DNA from: Halorubrum tebenquichense DSM 14210
GTDB taxonomy: Archaea > Halobacteriota > Halobacteria > Halobacteriales > Haloferacaceae
Direction: 5' to 3'
DNA: 64,000 bases
Assembly: GCF_000337415.1 (NCBI RefSeq)
Contig: NZ_AOJD01000027.1
Location: forward strand, 1 to 64,000
The notes under the pieces are model-generated. The model ran no database searches, had not been told where the DNA came from, and worked only from the letters and a program-made list of their open reading frames with translations. Position 1 is the first letter of the stretch, and the number at the start of each line of letters is the position of its first letter. The translations under genes were made by a program, and so were the position numbers. This document shows, one piece after another, positions 18,045-26,552 of the stretch.

Positions 18045-18251
18045 ACAATATATGATACGCATACAACATAATCAGATCGACGTACAGCGCGGCAGTCGAC
18101 AGATTCCACGGGGAATCTGTCGATTGCGTTCTCAGGCTGCTATCTCGACCCGACAAATAACCCAGCACTGGCGAGGCAGCCACCGCTCATTGCTGAGCAT
18201 GGTTGTCTGTGTCAATTCACCGACTCGCCGGCTTCGAACGGACACCAACCA

Positions 18252-20597
18252 ATGAATCAACGTTCCAATATTAGCACCTATATCGATGAAGACGGCACTC
18301 AACGGGTATGTCGGCTTGGTGCTGTCAGACTGATGTTTCCCGGACTTGCCGACGACGCCGACGACCGCCAACTCGAACGGTTGCTGACGTTTGATGATGT
18401 CGCTGAAGACATCCTCGACGAGTACGGGATCGACCTGCTCGAGTTGCTGACGTGGCCGGGGGAACTCCAACAGGAGTATTTTCTTATCGGTCACAGTGAC
18501 CAACAGACGGCCGATTCGCATATCGAGCATCCGGAGGAATCAACCTCGGATACCGCCGATGACGCTGCGAGTACTGCCGATAACCAGACGACACTGCCAG
18601 CGGTAACTGACGGTGGTGACGACGATGACGACGGCCCGGGATCGTCGGACGGAGAGCCATCGCAGCCGGTTTCAGACGGGAGAGATGGCGACCGAGACAC
18701 GCGAGCTGAACGCATCAAAGCGATCATCGACGACCACTACGGCGATCGCATCGGGACACAGATCTGTGCCATTGATCTCGGGCCGGTCGGAAAGATGCCG
18801 GTCCCGACAAGCCGACTCCTCCAGCCGAAGAACTTCTCTTTCGACCGGCCAGACACCGCCAAAACGTACGCCTCGGCTGAACTCGTTCACGAACTCAACA
18901 AGGACCGTGTTTCGTATCTACACCAGAGCTTGTTGGAGCCGGCCGGCTCCTCAAAACCACAGGACTATCTCGTTTCCTCGCGGCTTGCGCCGTTTGGAAC
19001 GAGCCATGGAATTGTCACCGAAGATGACCTCACGCGGCATCTCGAGGCAGATAACGAGTACCGGATCTCGAACTACGTACCCGGTCCGTCCAAAGACAAT
19101 TGGTCGCTACCGATAGACGCGCATAAACGCTACGCGAATAGACAAACCACGCATCCATCGCAACTCGAACAGCTTGATGAGATGAGTCTTCGTGATGGAC
19201 CGATCGAAGCAGTTGCTGCGGGCTTTCCTGAGTATCGAGCACTGCTTGCAGGTCGAATCCACAACGACGATCGGTATGAAGAACTCTTCGGAGTCTTCGG
19301 ACGGATCCCAATCACGAAATCGATGCTCGGCCATTTCTTCACCATCTTGCCCGCGTACTTTGAGGTGAGTTCGTTCGGTCGGCTCACTACTGTCGACGAA
19401 CCGGAGATCTCGACGGAACGACTCGGCAGTGATGCCCCCGGAACCCGACAGTCGTATGGAACGGATCGTGCAGAAGATTCGACGACAATGGCCGCTGGCT
19501 CTGATGAAGAGTCAGACAAGCATAAAGAGTTGGTCATTGAACGGATCAAGTTTCTGCTCCGGCATGGCCACAAAATTCTCGCTGTTGATCAAGACGTCAT
19601 CACAGTCGATCTCGCGGATCCTGATCCAACAGAGACTCAATATCTGGACGGCGAGTCTCGACCTGATATTGTGAGTAAAAAGGACGGGACGATCCACTTC
19701 CATGAGATCGAAGTCGAAAACGACTCGAAGCCGGCAGCGCTGCTCACGAATCTCGCGCGGGCCGACTATCACGATCACCCTGTCCATGTCATCACCGAAT
19801 CACAGTCTGAAGCACAGGGCAAACTGTGGTCGGATCCGCCCGAAGCCAAAGATGGGCCCGTGAGTATGACGTTCAAACGCACCGATGAAGAGGGGACTAT
19901 TACCTATAACCAACGGAACGATGTCTCGACTGGAGACTGTTGGTATCTACTGCCTCGAGACCTCACCGAGTCGACGTGGCGAGTGTTGCCGACGGATACC
20001 GCCCAATTGGTTGGCCCAGGTGGATCTATCCTCGCAGAGGGCGATATCGAAGAACCGGTTCAGTCGTATGAATTTCACACCCCCTGTGTCAAAAAAGATG
20101 GCAGCGAATGGGTGCTTGAGTCAGCCTCTGGTGAGGAACTTCGTCGACGACGAACAAAGGATGCTGCCGCAAGCGGCTACACGTATATTCGGAAGCCACT
20201 CATTCCAACGCGATTCGAGTATCTTGAGAACACGACCGTCGAGTTCCAGTCTGAAGATGGGTTCACCATCTTTCGGAAGCCACCCCTGTGGGAACAGCCA
20301 CAGCAAAGTGCCTCAATTCGGTATGAGGAGGCTGCGAAAGCGTTCGTTGAGCTAGTCACGATTGAACAGGCAGATGCTGAGATTCCAATTCCCATGCTCC
20401 GACGACGGTTCAAAACATGGTACAACGAACAGACAGACTTGAAAGAGCCGAATGAAACGTGGTTTGGGCGCGCTCTGCGTGCCTACTTCGAGGTTGACGA
20501 CGAGGACGACCACAACAAAACCTTGGTTAATCGGACCTTCCGGTTCACAGAGGGACTCGTCTCACCGGATCTATCTTTCATCAAGGACGACGAGTAG
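18252..20597 (+). CDS. Tandem paralogue B with PD-(D/E)xK-like core
   Basis: 781 residues from the ATG at 18252. Domains: N-terminal region (1-80), a disordered acidic linker (85-150, DDDDD run), a conserved block with PVGKMPVPTSRLLQ (about 175), then a nuclease-like core. The core has RPD at 470-472 followed by HEIEVE at 484-489, the layout of a PD-(D/E)xK site but with Glu where the Lys is expected. It ends with a winged-helix-like block LRRRFKTWYNEQTD...TWFGRALRAYFEV, similar to the tail of D5/P4-type primases. It is 207 bp downstream of paralogue A and on the same strand. A role in replication or defence of a mobile element is possible; neither is shown. Confidence 0.65.
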   Translation: MNQRSNISTYIDEDGTQRVCRLGAVRLMFPGLADDADDRQLERLLTFDDVAEDILDEYGIDLLELLTWPGELQQEYFLIGHSDQQTADSHIEHPEESTSDTADDAASTADNQTTLPAVTDGGDDDDDGPGSSDGEPSQPVSDGRDGDRDTRAERIKAIIDDHYGDRIGTQICAIDLGPVGKMPVPTSRLLQPKNFSFDRPDTAKTYASAELVHELNKDRVSYLHQSLLEPAGSSKPQDYLVSSRLAPFGTSHGIVTEDDLTRHLEADNEYRISNYVPGPSKDNWSLPIDAHKRYANRQTTHPSQLEQLDEMSLRDGPIEAVAAGFPEYRALLAGRIHNDDRYEELFGVFGRIPITKSMLGHFFTILPAYFEVSSFGRLTTVDEPEISTERLGSDAPGTRQSYGTDRAEDSTTMAAGSDEESDKHKELVIERIKFLLRHGHKILAVDQDVITVDLADPDPTETQYLDGESRPDIVSKKDGTIHFHEIEVENDSKPAALLTNLARADYHDHPVHVITESQSEAQGKLWSDPPEAKDGPVSMTFKRTDEEGTITYNQRNDVSTGDCWYLLPRDLTESTWRVLPTDTAQLVGPGGSILAEGDIEEPVQSYEFHTPCVKKDGSEWVLESASGEELRRRRTKDAAASGYTYIRKPLIPTRFEYLENTTVEFQSEDGFTIFRKPPLWEQPQQSASIRYEEAAKAFVELVTIEQADAEIPIPMLRRRFKTWYNEQTDLKEPNETWFGRALRAYFEVDDEDDHNKTLVNRTFRFTEGLVSPDLSFIKDDE

Positions 20598-21326
20598 TAT
20601 CTCTAGGGACTGTAGATTCGAGCGGATAGTAATCTTTCTTTTTGTCCATCCCAGGGAATTAGTATGCCGTGGTTCGGCCGAGTTCTCCGGGTGCTCAACA
20701 CCGAGAAAAGCGGGCAGATAACTTCTGACCGTAAGTGGGGTGGATCACTGAGGGTCTGATTAGGTTAACTACCTCACCCACGGTGACGTGGGGCTTATCA
20801 GCGAACTCGATTTGAGCTGACGTCAATTGGACGAGACGAATCCACGGTTCGGTATCACCCCTTCTAGCCTCAGGGCGAGTTGGCTGTCGTCCGACGCTGA
20901 GACAGCTGTATCCCCCGACAGATGTACCGCCAGCGAACATGCTTTCTCGCGGATTCTCCAAACTAGGAGTGGGTCACTCCGAAGGTACGCCTGTGGAGAC
21001 TGTGCTCGCGACCGGAACAGCGGATGTCCCTGTGACCGCCGAGGCTGCTGACGATTGCCCGATCTGCTCAAGTTTGATCGCGACAACTCGCTCACCAGCC
21101 ACGGATGCTGTCCTCCGCGATCCGGCCAATCACGGCACGCTGTCGGCGGCAAAGGTTATCTAGACGAGATGGCGACAGCGGAACGAGCGAGCGCAATGAT
21201 TGCGCTTGCGAGCGACATCTATGCTCAGATTCTCAATCCTGTCGGGGTGTCCCACGAGTGTCTGTGTAGGTGAGTTCTGTAGAGCTGACCCGGGAAGTTT
21301 TCACAATGTACAATTAATTAGCTATT
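20598..21326. other. Mostly non-coding stretch
   Basis: Apart from one possible small gene (20939-21163), nothing coding is supported here. A minus-strand frame at 20695-20961 lacks domains or a plausible start. AT-rich sequence at 21290-21326 probably holds the promoter of the next gene. Confidence 0.45.
20939..21163 (+). CDS. Possible small CPxC protein
   Basis: 74 residues starting MLSRGFSKLGVGHSEGTP, with a single CPIC motif in AADDCPICSSLI and a hydrophilic tail. Codon use is host-like. With one CxxC only it could form a dimeric zinc site or be a fragment of a larger zinc-ribbon protein. No family is recognised, and no ribosome-binding site or clear promoter was seen. Confidence 0.35.
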   Translation: MLSRGFSKLGVGHSEGTPVETVLATGTADVPVTAEAADDCPICSSLIATTRSPATDAVLRDPANHGTLSAAKVI

Positions 21327-22007
21327 ATGAAAAGAGCAGGAGTAGTCTTGGACTTTCCGTTTCCCGAAGAGCGGGTGTTCCGCTATCAGGCAATGCAGGA
21401 TATCCTCCATCACCTCGTGAACAATCCATTCGAGGAGTTCACACAGCAAGAACTCGCATCGATCACAGGAGCGGATGTCTCGTCGGTTTCCCGTTCAGTC
21501 ACCCTCCTTGAGAAACTCGGTGTGATCGTTGTAAACGACCAACGACCTGCTCAGATCACAGTCGATGCCGATCATCTTCAGCGATCAGATCCCATTTTTT
21601 CGATACCACAGCCGAAGTTCCGGACGCCGATCCAGTCCTATCTTGATGATCTCAGGAACCGAATTCAAGCGAGTGAGGAAATTGACGAGCTCGTCGGGAC
21701 CATTCTTTTCGGGAGTGTCGCTCGTGGAACAGCAGACCGGCGAAGCGACATTGACCTACTTGTCATTGTTGATGGGGATCTCACCTACGGACGGCGCATC
21801 TGTACCTCGCTCGCGCGTGAGGTTGAAGACAAATCATTCGACGGTCATCGATACGAATTTGAAGTTCTCGTTGAAACGCCAGAAACAGCGATCTCACACG
21901 GAGCTGAACTCTCCGACCTCTTTGATGAGGGATTGGTTCTCACCTCTTCTCCCCAGCTACAGGACCTGCGGCAAGACATTTATCGTCGGTCTCAAGCGGG
22001 TGCGTGA
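21327..22007 (+). CDS. HTH-nucleotidyltransferase (MNT-domain) protein
   Basis: 226 residues. The N-terminal winged helix (residues 30-75; FTQQELASITGADVSSVSRS) is fused to a minimal nucleotidyltransferase domain with GSVARGTADRRSDIDLLV: Gly129-Ser130 and the metal-binding Asp141 and Asp143. The DxD pair and GS motif are complete, so catalysis is possible. MNT proteins usually act as antitoxins that AMPylate a HEPN toxin, but no HEPN gene is adjacent. The fused HTH suggests self-regulation. It is followed immediately by a structured RNA-like element and then an AbiE-like pair. Confidence 0.8.
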   Translation: MKRAGVVLDFPFPEERVFRYQAMQDILHHLVNNPFEEFTQQELASITGADVSSVSRSVTLLEKLGVIVVNDQRPAQITVDADHLQRSDPIFSIPQPKFRTPIQSYLDDLRNRIQASEEIDELVGTILFGSVARGTADRRSDIDLLVIVDGDLTYGRRICTSLAREVEDKSFDGHRYEFEVLVETPETAISHGAELSDLFDEGLVLTSSPQLQDLRQDIYRRSQAGA

Positions 22008-22012
22008 GCCGC

Positions 22013-22085
22013 CTCGGGGTCAAGTGGTTCGAGACGCGGAGCGTCTCGTCATCACGGAAATCAAAGATTTTCGGACGACCCCGAG
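22013..22085. ncRNA. Cloverleaf-like inverted-repeat element
   Basis: A 9-bp outer stem CTCGGGGTC (22013-22021)/GACCCCGAG (22077-22085) encloses two hairpins: CGAGACGC/GCGTCTCG with loop GGA (22030-22048), and GGAAATC/GATTTTC with loop AAA (22056-22072). The 73-nt three-way junction starts 6 bp after the stop codon of the preceding gene. It may be a 3' UTR structure, a terminator, a small RNA or a non-autonomous transposon end. Strand is unknown, as it folds on either. Confidence 0.45.
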
Positions 22086-22200
22086 ACACTCGGCCTGCTT
22101 CACTGTAAAGAATACACTCGCGAAACCCGTTACTGGGTAGCTAGTTTGTCAACCTAAATCTAGTAACCCATATATACGATTAGGCTTGTAGTATACATAT

Positions 22201-23151
22201 ATGATTTCAAATGCCGAGCTTGCTGTGATCGACGCACTGAGCACCGGCCGCGAAGCGACACCAGCCGAACTCGCGACAGAGATCGAGTATTCACAGGCAC
22301 ACATCTACGAAGTGCTCGATACGTTACACGCAGCGGGACTCCTCACCGAAGCCCGTGGCCCAAACAACTTGCGTCGCGTCTCCGTCACGGATCATCCGGT
22401 CATCGAAACATATCGTCGGCTACGGGCGAAACTCGGACATATCGAGTGGGCTGACCTCCTTACACCCGCCACCCTTCGAGTGTGCTGGTTTCTCGACGAA
22501 CCACGTCGCGTCACAGACATCGCAAAACGACTGAATATCACTCGGCAGAGCGTCCACAAAGCGCTGTCCCCACTCAAGGATCGAGCGATGCTGTCCCCGT
22601 CCGGTCCCGAGTACGCGGTGAGTGATGATCTCGCGCCACTGCTGTCGTTCACTCAGGCCGTCGTGACCTTCGAACACCGATCGCGGGCACGAGAGATCGC
22701 ACCCAGTGCGACTATCGAATGGTGCGACCCAAAACGAGCACTCATCCGTGTACAGACTTCGGAAGATACAGCGGCGCTGCTTGACGCACCTGATTGGCAG
22801 GTAACTGGACTCGGTCGGTTCGAGGAGTACGGACTACAGTTTTTCCTCGCAGGTGAACCTGCATTCTGGTATACACCCAACGAAGAACTCACGCCTGTCG
22901 ATATCGTGTGTCACACGCTCGTCCTCAATAGTGAATCTCGCCGCATCAGTTATGCGATGTTGTTGATCGACAAGTTGGATATCGACCGAGAGAAACTCAC
23001 AGACACAGCAACGTGGTATGATCTAGAGGCAACAGTCGCTACAATGTGCCAGGCAGTTCAGGGCGAGTTCGACGGTTCACAGGATCCTCCCGTCGTCTTG
23101 CCGAGTGAATCAGAATATATCGCGCTCAAAGAACAATACGGAGTAGTATGA
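22201..23151 (+). CDS. Winged-helix protein, probable AbiEi-like partner
   Basis: 316 residues starting MISNAELAVIDALSTGREAT. Two helix-turn-helix units are visible: residues about 5-60 (TPAELATEIEYSQAHIYEVL) and 95-150 (RVTDIAKRLNITRQSVHKAL). The C-terminal half is an unrecognised alpha/beta domain. Its stop overlaps the next start (ATGA), so it is translated together with the nucleotidyltransferase gene that follows. This HTH-then-nucleotidyltransferase order matches AbiEi/AbiEii-type antitoxin-toxin pairs. If so, the HTH protein would be the antitoxin and repressor, now left without its toxin because the second gene is split. Confidence 0.65.
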   Translation: MISNAELAVIDALSTGREATPAELATEIEYSQAHIYEVLDTLHAAGLLTEARGPNNLRRVSVTDHPVIETYRRLRAKLGHIEWADLLTPATLRVCWFLDEPRRVTDIAKRLNITRQSVHKALSPLKDRAMLSPSGPEYAVSDDLAPLLSFTQAVVTFEHRSRAREIAPSATIEWCDPKRALIRVQTSEDTAALLDAPDWQVTGLGRFEEYGLQFFLAGEPAFWYTPNEELTPVDIVCHTLVLNSESRRISYAMLLIDKLDIDREKLTDTATWYDLEATVATMCQAVQGEFDGSQDPPVVLPSESEYIALKEQYGVV

Positions 23152-23270
23152 CTGTATTCAGTGGCGGCCAGGCGATCAAAGAATTTCTGTCGGAGTTCGA
23201 CAATTGGCTATCGGAGTCTGTGACTGTGTATCTCCTCGGCGGGTCGGCAATGACACGGTGTGAGCGGAAG

Positions 23271-23290
23271 CCCACCCATTCACGGGTGGG
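23271..23290. repeat. Left-end hairpin of the TnpB element
   Basis: CCCACCC (23271-23277) and GGGTGGG (23284-23290) pair across a 6-nt loop, 15 bp inside the left end. Such imperfect hairpins are the TnpA recognition structures of IS200/IS605 elements. Confidence 0.7.
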
Positions 23291-23396
23291 TGTGAGCGGA
23301 CACTCCGACTCAACAATCTACTGTCCTATTGCCCGGTGGTAATTCCCACCGCATCTACAGCCTTTACAATCCAGTAATCCCACACTATTCGCGGTA

Positions 23397-24755
23397 ATGC
23401 GGCGGGTCAACATCTTCCGAGTCAGCCCCCTCTCGGAGAGAGACGAGCTGATCCTCTACGAGGTGTTGGACGCGTCCGCTGCGCTGTGGAACGAACTCAC
23501 CTACCACCGCCGCCAACACTTCTTCAACAATCGAGACGTGTGGAACGTCGACGCCGACGAATACCGTGTGAAGTACAAGGGTGTCCTCGGCTCCGCCACC
23601 GCTCAACAACTCATCCGCAAAAGCGACGAGGCGTGGCGGTCGTTCTTCGCCCTCATGGAAGACGGCGAGAATCCCTCGCCGCCCGGGTACTGGAAGGACG
23701 AGGATAGCGGAGAGCGCACGCTCCAGACGCTCATCCGCAACGATCAATACACCCTCAAGTGGGGCGAGCGATCGCGGCTGGAGATCCCGGTCGGACACGA
23801 CCTCAAGGAGAAGTACGGTCTCGGATACCACGAGCGACTTCGACTCGAAGCACGTGGGAACCCGCGGTGGGAAGGAAGTCAGGGCCGGTTGGAACTGGTG
23901 TACGACAAGGACGCCGAAGCGTTCAGGGCACGACAACCCGTCTCCGAAGCTACTCCTCGACGGGACGAACCACTGGCCGCCGCCGCGGGCGACGACGGGG
24001 TGGTGGCAGCCTTGGACATCGGCGCGAACAACCTCGTCGCCGTCACCACAACCACCGGCTACCAACGTCTCTACCACGCACGCCCCCAATTCCACCGCTT
24101 CCGTCGCACCACCAATCAGATCGCCGCCCTCCAAGAACGCCTCGAGTACGGTACGTGGTCAAGCCGGCACATCCGCCAGATGTATCGGCGGCGCACCGAA
24201 CACGTCCGTCACCTTCAGGACGCCCTCGTCCGCGATCTTGCGGAGTGGTTGGCTGAACACGGTGTTGGCGAGGTGATCGCTGGCGACCTCTCGGACGTGC
24301 TGCAGGAGCACTGGTCGGCGCGGGTGAACGAGAAGACCCACCAGTTTTGGAGTCACGGCCGCTTCCGCCGCCGCTTACAGGAGGTGTTGGAAGGCGAGTA
24401 CAGCATTAGGGTGCGAGAGGTCAGCGAAGTCGGTTCCTCCTCTACGTGTCCGGACTGCGGCAGCGAGAACATACACCGTGAGGGCGACCTGCTCACGTGC
24501 TACGACTGCGGTTTCGAGGGGCATTCGGATTTGGCGGCGTCGGAGAACTTGCTGATAGTGAACGACGGGTCGATGGCTCGGCCCGCGGTCTCCCGAGAGA
24601 ACACGACGGAGAGGGCACACCGATCGGTGGCCCGCCTCGAGTGGAACGATCACCGCTGGCGACGGCGGGATCACTCGACCAAAGCGGAACCCGAAAACCA
24701 GAGTACCCACGGCGACGCGGGGAAATTTGCCTCCGGTGGCGCAGGCATCGCCTGA
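23397..24755 (+). CDS. tnpB: TnpB, RNA-guided nuclease-like protein, possibly lacking one catalytic residue
   Basis: 452 residues. N-terminal wedge-like region, then RuvC-I ALDIGANN (Asp207), the region VGEVIAGDLSDVLQ where RuvC-II would normally supply Glu (here Gly296-Asp297), a four-Cys zinc finger (CPDCGSENI...CYDCG) and RuvC-III GHSDLAASENLL (Asp378). TnpB cuts DNA guided by an omegaRNA from the element's right end. In canonical members the RuvC-II motif reads E-D/N-L, so the Gly here could weaken or abolish cutting unless the neighbouring Asp substitutes. Some haloarchaeal TnpBs may share this GDL form. The C-terminal tail beyond the RuvC core is unusually long and acidic-basic mixed. 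Confidence 0.85.
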   Translation: MRRVNIFRVSPLSERDELILYEVLDASAALWNELTYHRRQHFFNNRDVWNVDADEYRVKYKGVLGSATAQQLIRKSDEAWRSFFALMEDGENPSPPGYWKDEDSGERTLQTLIRNDQYTLKWGERSRLEIPVGHDLKEKYGLGYHERLRLEARGNPRWEGSQGRLELVYDKDAEAFRARQPVSEATPRRDEPLAAAAGDDGVVAALDIGANNLVAVTTTTGYQRLYHARPQFHRFRRTTNQIAALQERLEYGTWSSRHIRQMYRRRTEHVRHLQDALVRDLAEWLAEHGVGEVIAGDLSDVLQEHWSARVNEKTHQFWSHGRFRRRLQEVLEGEYSIRVREVSEVGSSSTCPDCGSENIHREGDLLTCYDCGFEGHSDLAASENLLIVNDGSMARPAVSRENTTERAHRSVARLEWNDHRWRRRDHSTKAEPENQSTHGDAGKFASGGAGIA

Positions 24756-24770
24756 ATCACCCACGCGGAG

Positions 24771-24805
24771 GAATCCCACGGCTGAAGCCGTGGGAGGAAG
24801 TCAAA
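24771..24805 (+). ncRNA. 3' end of the TnpB omegaRNA (reRNA)
   Basis: CCCACGGC (24775-24782), loop TGAA, GCCGTGGG (24787-24794), then AGGAAGTCAA to the element end. By analogy with TnpB systems the RNA comes from the end of tnpB and this hairpin. Bases after 24805, within the nucleotidyltransferase gene, would be the guide. No experimental evidence is available here. Confidence 0.65.
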
Positions 24806-25657
24806 GTACAGGGACTGAGAGACCAAACTGAGGATATCGATCTTACAGTGGGGGTAATCTCTGAATTCGAGCATGTACACCAGACGCTTACGTCGCAGGG
24901 GTTCACGGTCATCGACGAACCAACGGAGTCGTTCGAGGGCGTTAGGAAAACCGTCGAACTGTATCACGAAGAGCGCGGGTTTCGGATCGATCTCTTCGAA
25001 CGGCAGATCGTTGGGAAAGTCTGGATCACCGATCGGATACACGACCGGGCCAAAGAGTTCTGGACTGGGAAGCACGTGACAGTACTCATCCTCTCAGATG
25101 AGGATATGTTCCTGCTCAAAGCGGTCTCTGGCGGTGACGTGGCGAGTGGCCGTCGACGTGATATCGAAGATATGCGGAAATACGCCCAGCGTGGGTTGAA
25201 CTACGAGGTGATTTGGAACGAGATTGATGCACAGCGACCATTTAATACCGGTACGACTGAAGCACGACAAATCCGGGATCGCTCACATCCGCTGTTTGCG
25301 ATCGAAATGGCCGTGAGTTCTCTCTCCGGACTGCCGAACACGTTCACCACCCAGATCGAAGAATTTACGACGGAGTTCGAAGTCGAATATACGATTCTTG
25401 GTGCTCTCGACGCTGATATCAACGACATCGAAGTGATTGGAGAACGAGTCCTCGCAAATGTACAAACTCTGTCGGAGGATCACGCAAGCGCCGTCGACGA
25501 AGCGGTTGACCGACTTATTACGAAACAGGTTATCAAGCGGGACAGGAATATGATTCAGCTCCGGTGAGGAAGCGCTTCAGCCCCGGTTGTTGTTTCCCGT
25601 CTCGTGAATGATTCGGTGGATAGCTTCGACGAACGATTCACGACGGCTCTAGCACCC

Positions 25658-26314
25658 CTACTCCCTAAAATCGTACTCGCTCTCGCGGGCACTGACGTAT
25701 GTCGTGTTGCCCTCTCGATCTGGGACGTAACACGGACCGTCACCGGCCCTGTAGAATACGGGTGCCTCGATGTCGAGGCTGGTTTTCCGATGGAGCAAGA
25801 GCGGTAGTCGGTCGCGCAACTCCCGAATGGGCGGTTCCCGCCGCGCGTAGAGTGTGCCGCGTGGTGGTCGGCGTTTCGTTAACGGTCGGAGACGATCTTT
25901 CCAGAGATCCGGTTCTGTGAGAATCCGGACATCGAGTTGTTGGGCCAACTTCCACGCGCCCGCGGTCACGTGCCGGGCGATAGCGAGGACAGGCATCGCT
26001 CTCGCGAGGGCGGCCCGGAGGGCGATCGCTTCGACGGCGTCACGCTGGACGGGTGTGGTGTGCCAGTCTTTACACTCGACGACGAGGAAGTCCGTGGGGT
26101 CACCGCGGAATTCGTCGCGGCGCGCGATGACATCGGTTTCGAGCCCGAAGAGCTGCTCGTTGCGGGCTGTGGTGTACCCCCACTCCTCAAGGGTGTCAGC
26201 GACTTCCTCTTCGAACCAGCGCCCGTTGGTTGGATCGTGATCTGGATCGGTCGTCTCGTCAGGCGTGCCGACGGTGTCAATCGCATCAGTCAGGTCGCGA
26301 GTGTCGTCACTCAT
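25658..26314 (-). CDS. Restriction-endonuclease-like (Mrr/PD-(D/E)xK) protein
   Basis: 218 residues from the ATG at 26314. The N-terminal 110 residues carry a PD-(D/E)xK nuclease site: helix NGRWFEEEVADTLEEWGY with Glu36, then LETDVIARR with Asp61, then DFLVVECKDWH with Glu80-x-Lys82. The helix Glu plus D/E-x-K set matches Mrr-like or Holliday-junction-resolvase-like nucleases. The C-terminal half (TLYARREPPIRELRD...) is unassigned. The start overlaps the preceding 81-residue gene by 8 bp. It is the last gene of a six-gene overlapping operon. Whether it acts as a defence nuclease or processes element DNA cannot be told. Confidence 0.75.
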   Translation of the reverse strand: MSDDTRDLTDAIDTVGTPDETTDPDHDPTNGRWFEEEVADTLEEWGYTTARNEQLFGLETDVIARRDEFRGDPTDFLVVECKDWHTTPVQRDAVEAIALRAALARAMPVLAIARHVTAGAWKLAQQLDVRILTEPDLWKDRLRPLTKRRPPRGTLYARREPPIRELRDRLPLLLHRKTSLDIEAPVFYRAGDGPCYVPDREGNTTYVSARESEYDFRE

Positions 26315-26552
26315 CGGCTTGCTCCTCCACGATGGCGGCTGCTTCGGCTTGGACGGCCGCTTCTTCGAGGGCAGTGGCGATCGTTTTGGCTTCTGCTGGG
26401 GACAGCACCGCGTAGATGACGTCACGGTCGTCACCGAAGCTGAGCGTCACCCGTGTGTCGTCATCAACCGTATCGATTTGGATGCTGCCGAGCATCTCCG
26501 GCGGGCGGTCGCGTCTGATGACCGTCTCCAGATCGAGTGCGGGCTCGTTCAT
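26307..26552 (-). CDS. Small acidic protein of unknown function
   Basis: 81 residues (MNEPALDLETVIRRDRPPEM). An alternating strand pattern (SIQIDTVDDDTRVTLSFGDD) is followed by an Ala/Glu-rich helix (AEAKTIATALEEAAVQAEAA). It overlaps the upstream 952-residue gene by 4 bp and the downstream nuclease gene by 8 bp. The coupling suggests a partner or inhibitor of the nuclease, but this is inference. Confidence 0.65.
   Translation of the reverse strand: MNEPALDLETVIRRDRPPEMLGSIQIDTVDDDTRVTLSFGDDRDVIYAVLSPAEAKTIATALEEAAVQAEAAAIVEEQADE

Larger units (their letters stand above)
23256..24805 (+). mobile_element. IS1341-type (IS200/IS605 family) element with tnpB only
   Basis: The element begins at 23255/23256 after ATGACA and ends at 24804/24805 before GTACAGG; one A at the junction is ambiguous. 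There is no terminal inverted repeat and no target duplication, as expected for IS200/IS605. Subterminal hairpins are present at each end: CCCACCC/GGGTGGG (23271-23290) and CCCACGGC/GCCGTGGG (24775-24794). No TnpA transposase is encoded, so mobility needs TnpA in trans. Confidence 0.85.
23148..25567 (+). pseudogene. AbiEii/DUF6036-like nucleotidyltransferase split by a TnpB element
   Basis: The 5' part (23148-23255) encodes 36 residues ending LLGGSAMT. The 3' part (24806-25567) resumes in frame with VQGLRDQTEDIDLTVG and runs 253 residues. Rejoined, the protein has about 289 residues and the classic GGS...DxD nucleotidyltransferase site (Gly31-Gly32-Ser33; Asp46 and Asp48). The insertion separates the GS motif from the two catalytic aspartates, so activity must be lost. 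Downstream parts include RGFRIDLFERQIVG and a helical C-terminus. The partner HTH gene is intact and overlaps its start. Reversion would need precise excision of the element. Confidence 0.8.

Noticed and set aside
14288-20780. GTTAACTACCT present at about 14296 and 20764, a possible pair of attachment sites
   Set aside because: An 11-bp match is expected many times by chance in 64 kb, and no integrase or longer homology surrounds it.
24497-24805. In-frame extension of the 3' toxin-like fragment into the TnpB element
   Set aside because: It is reading through tnpB and the element's end in another frame; the true gene resumes at 24806.
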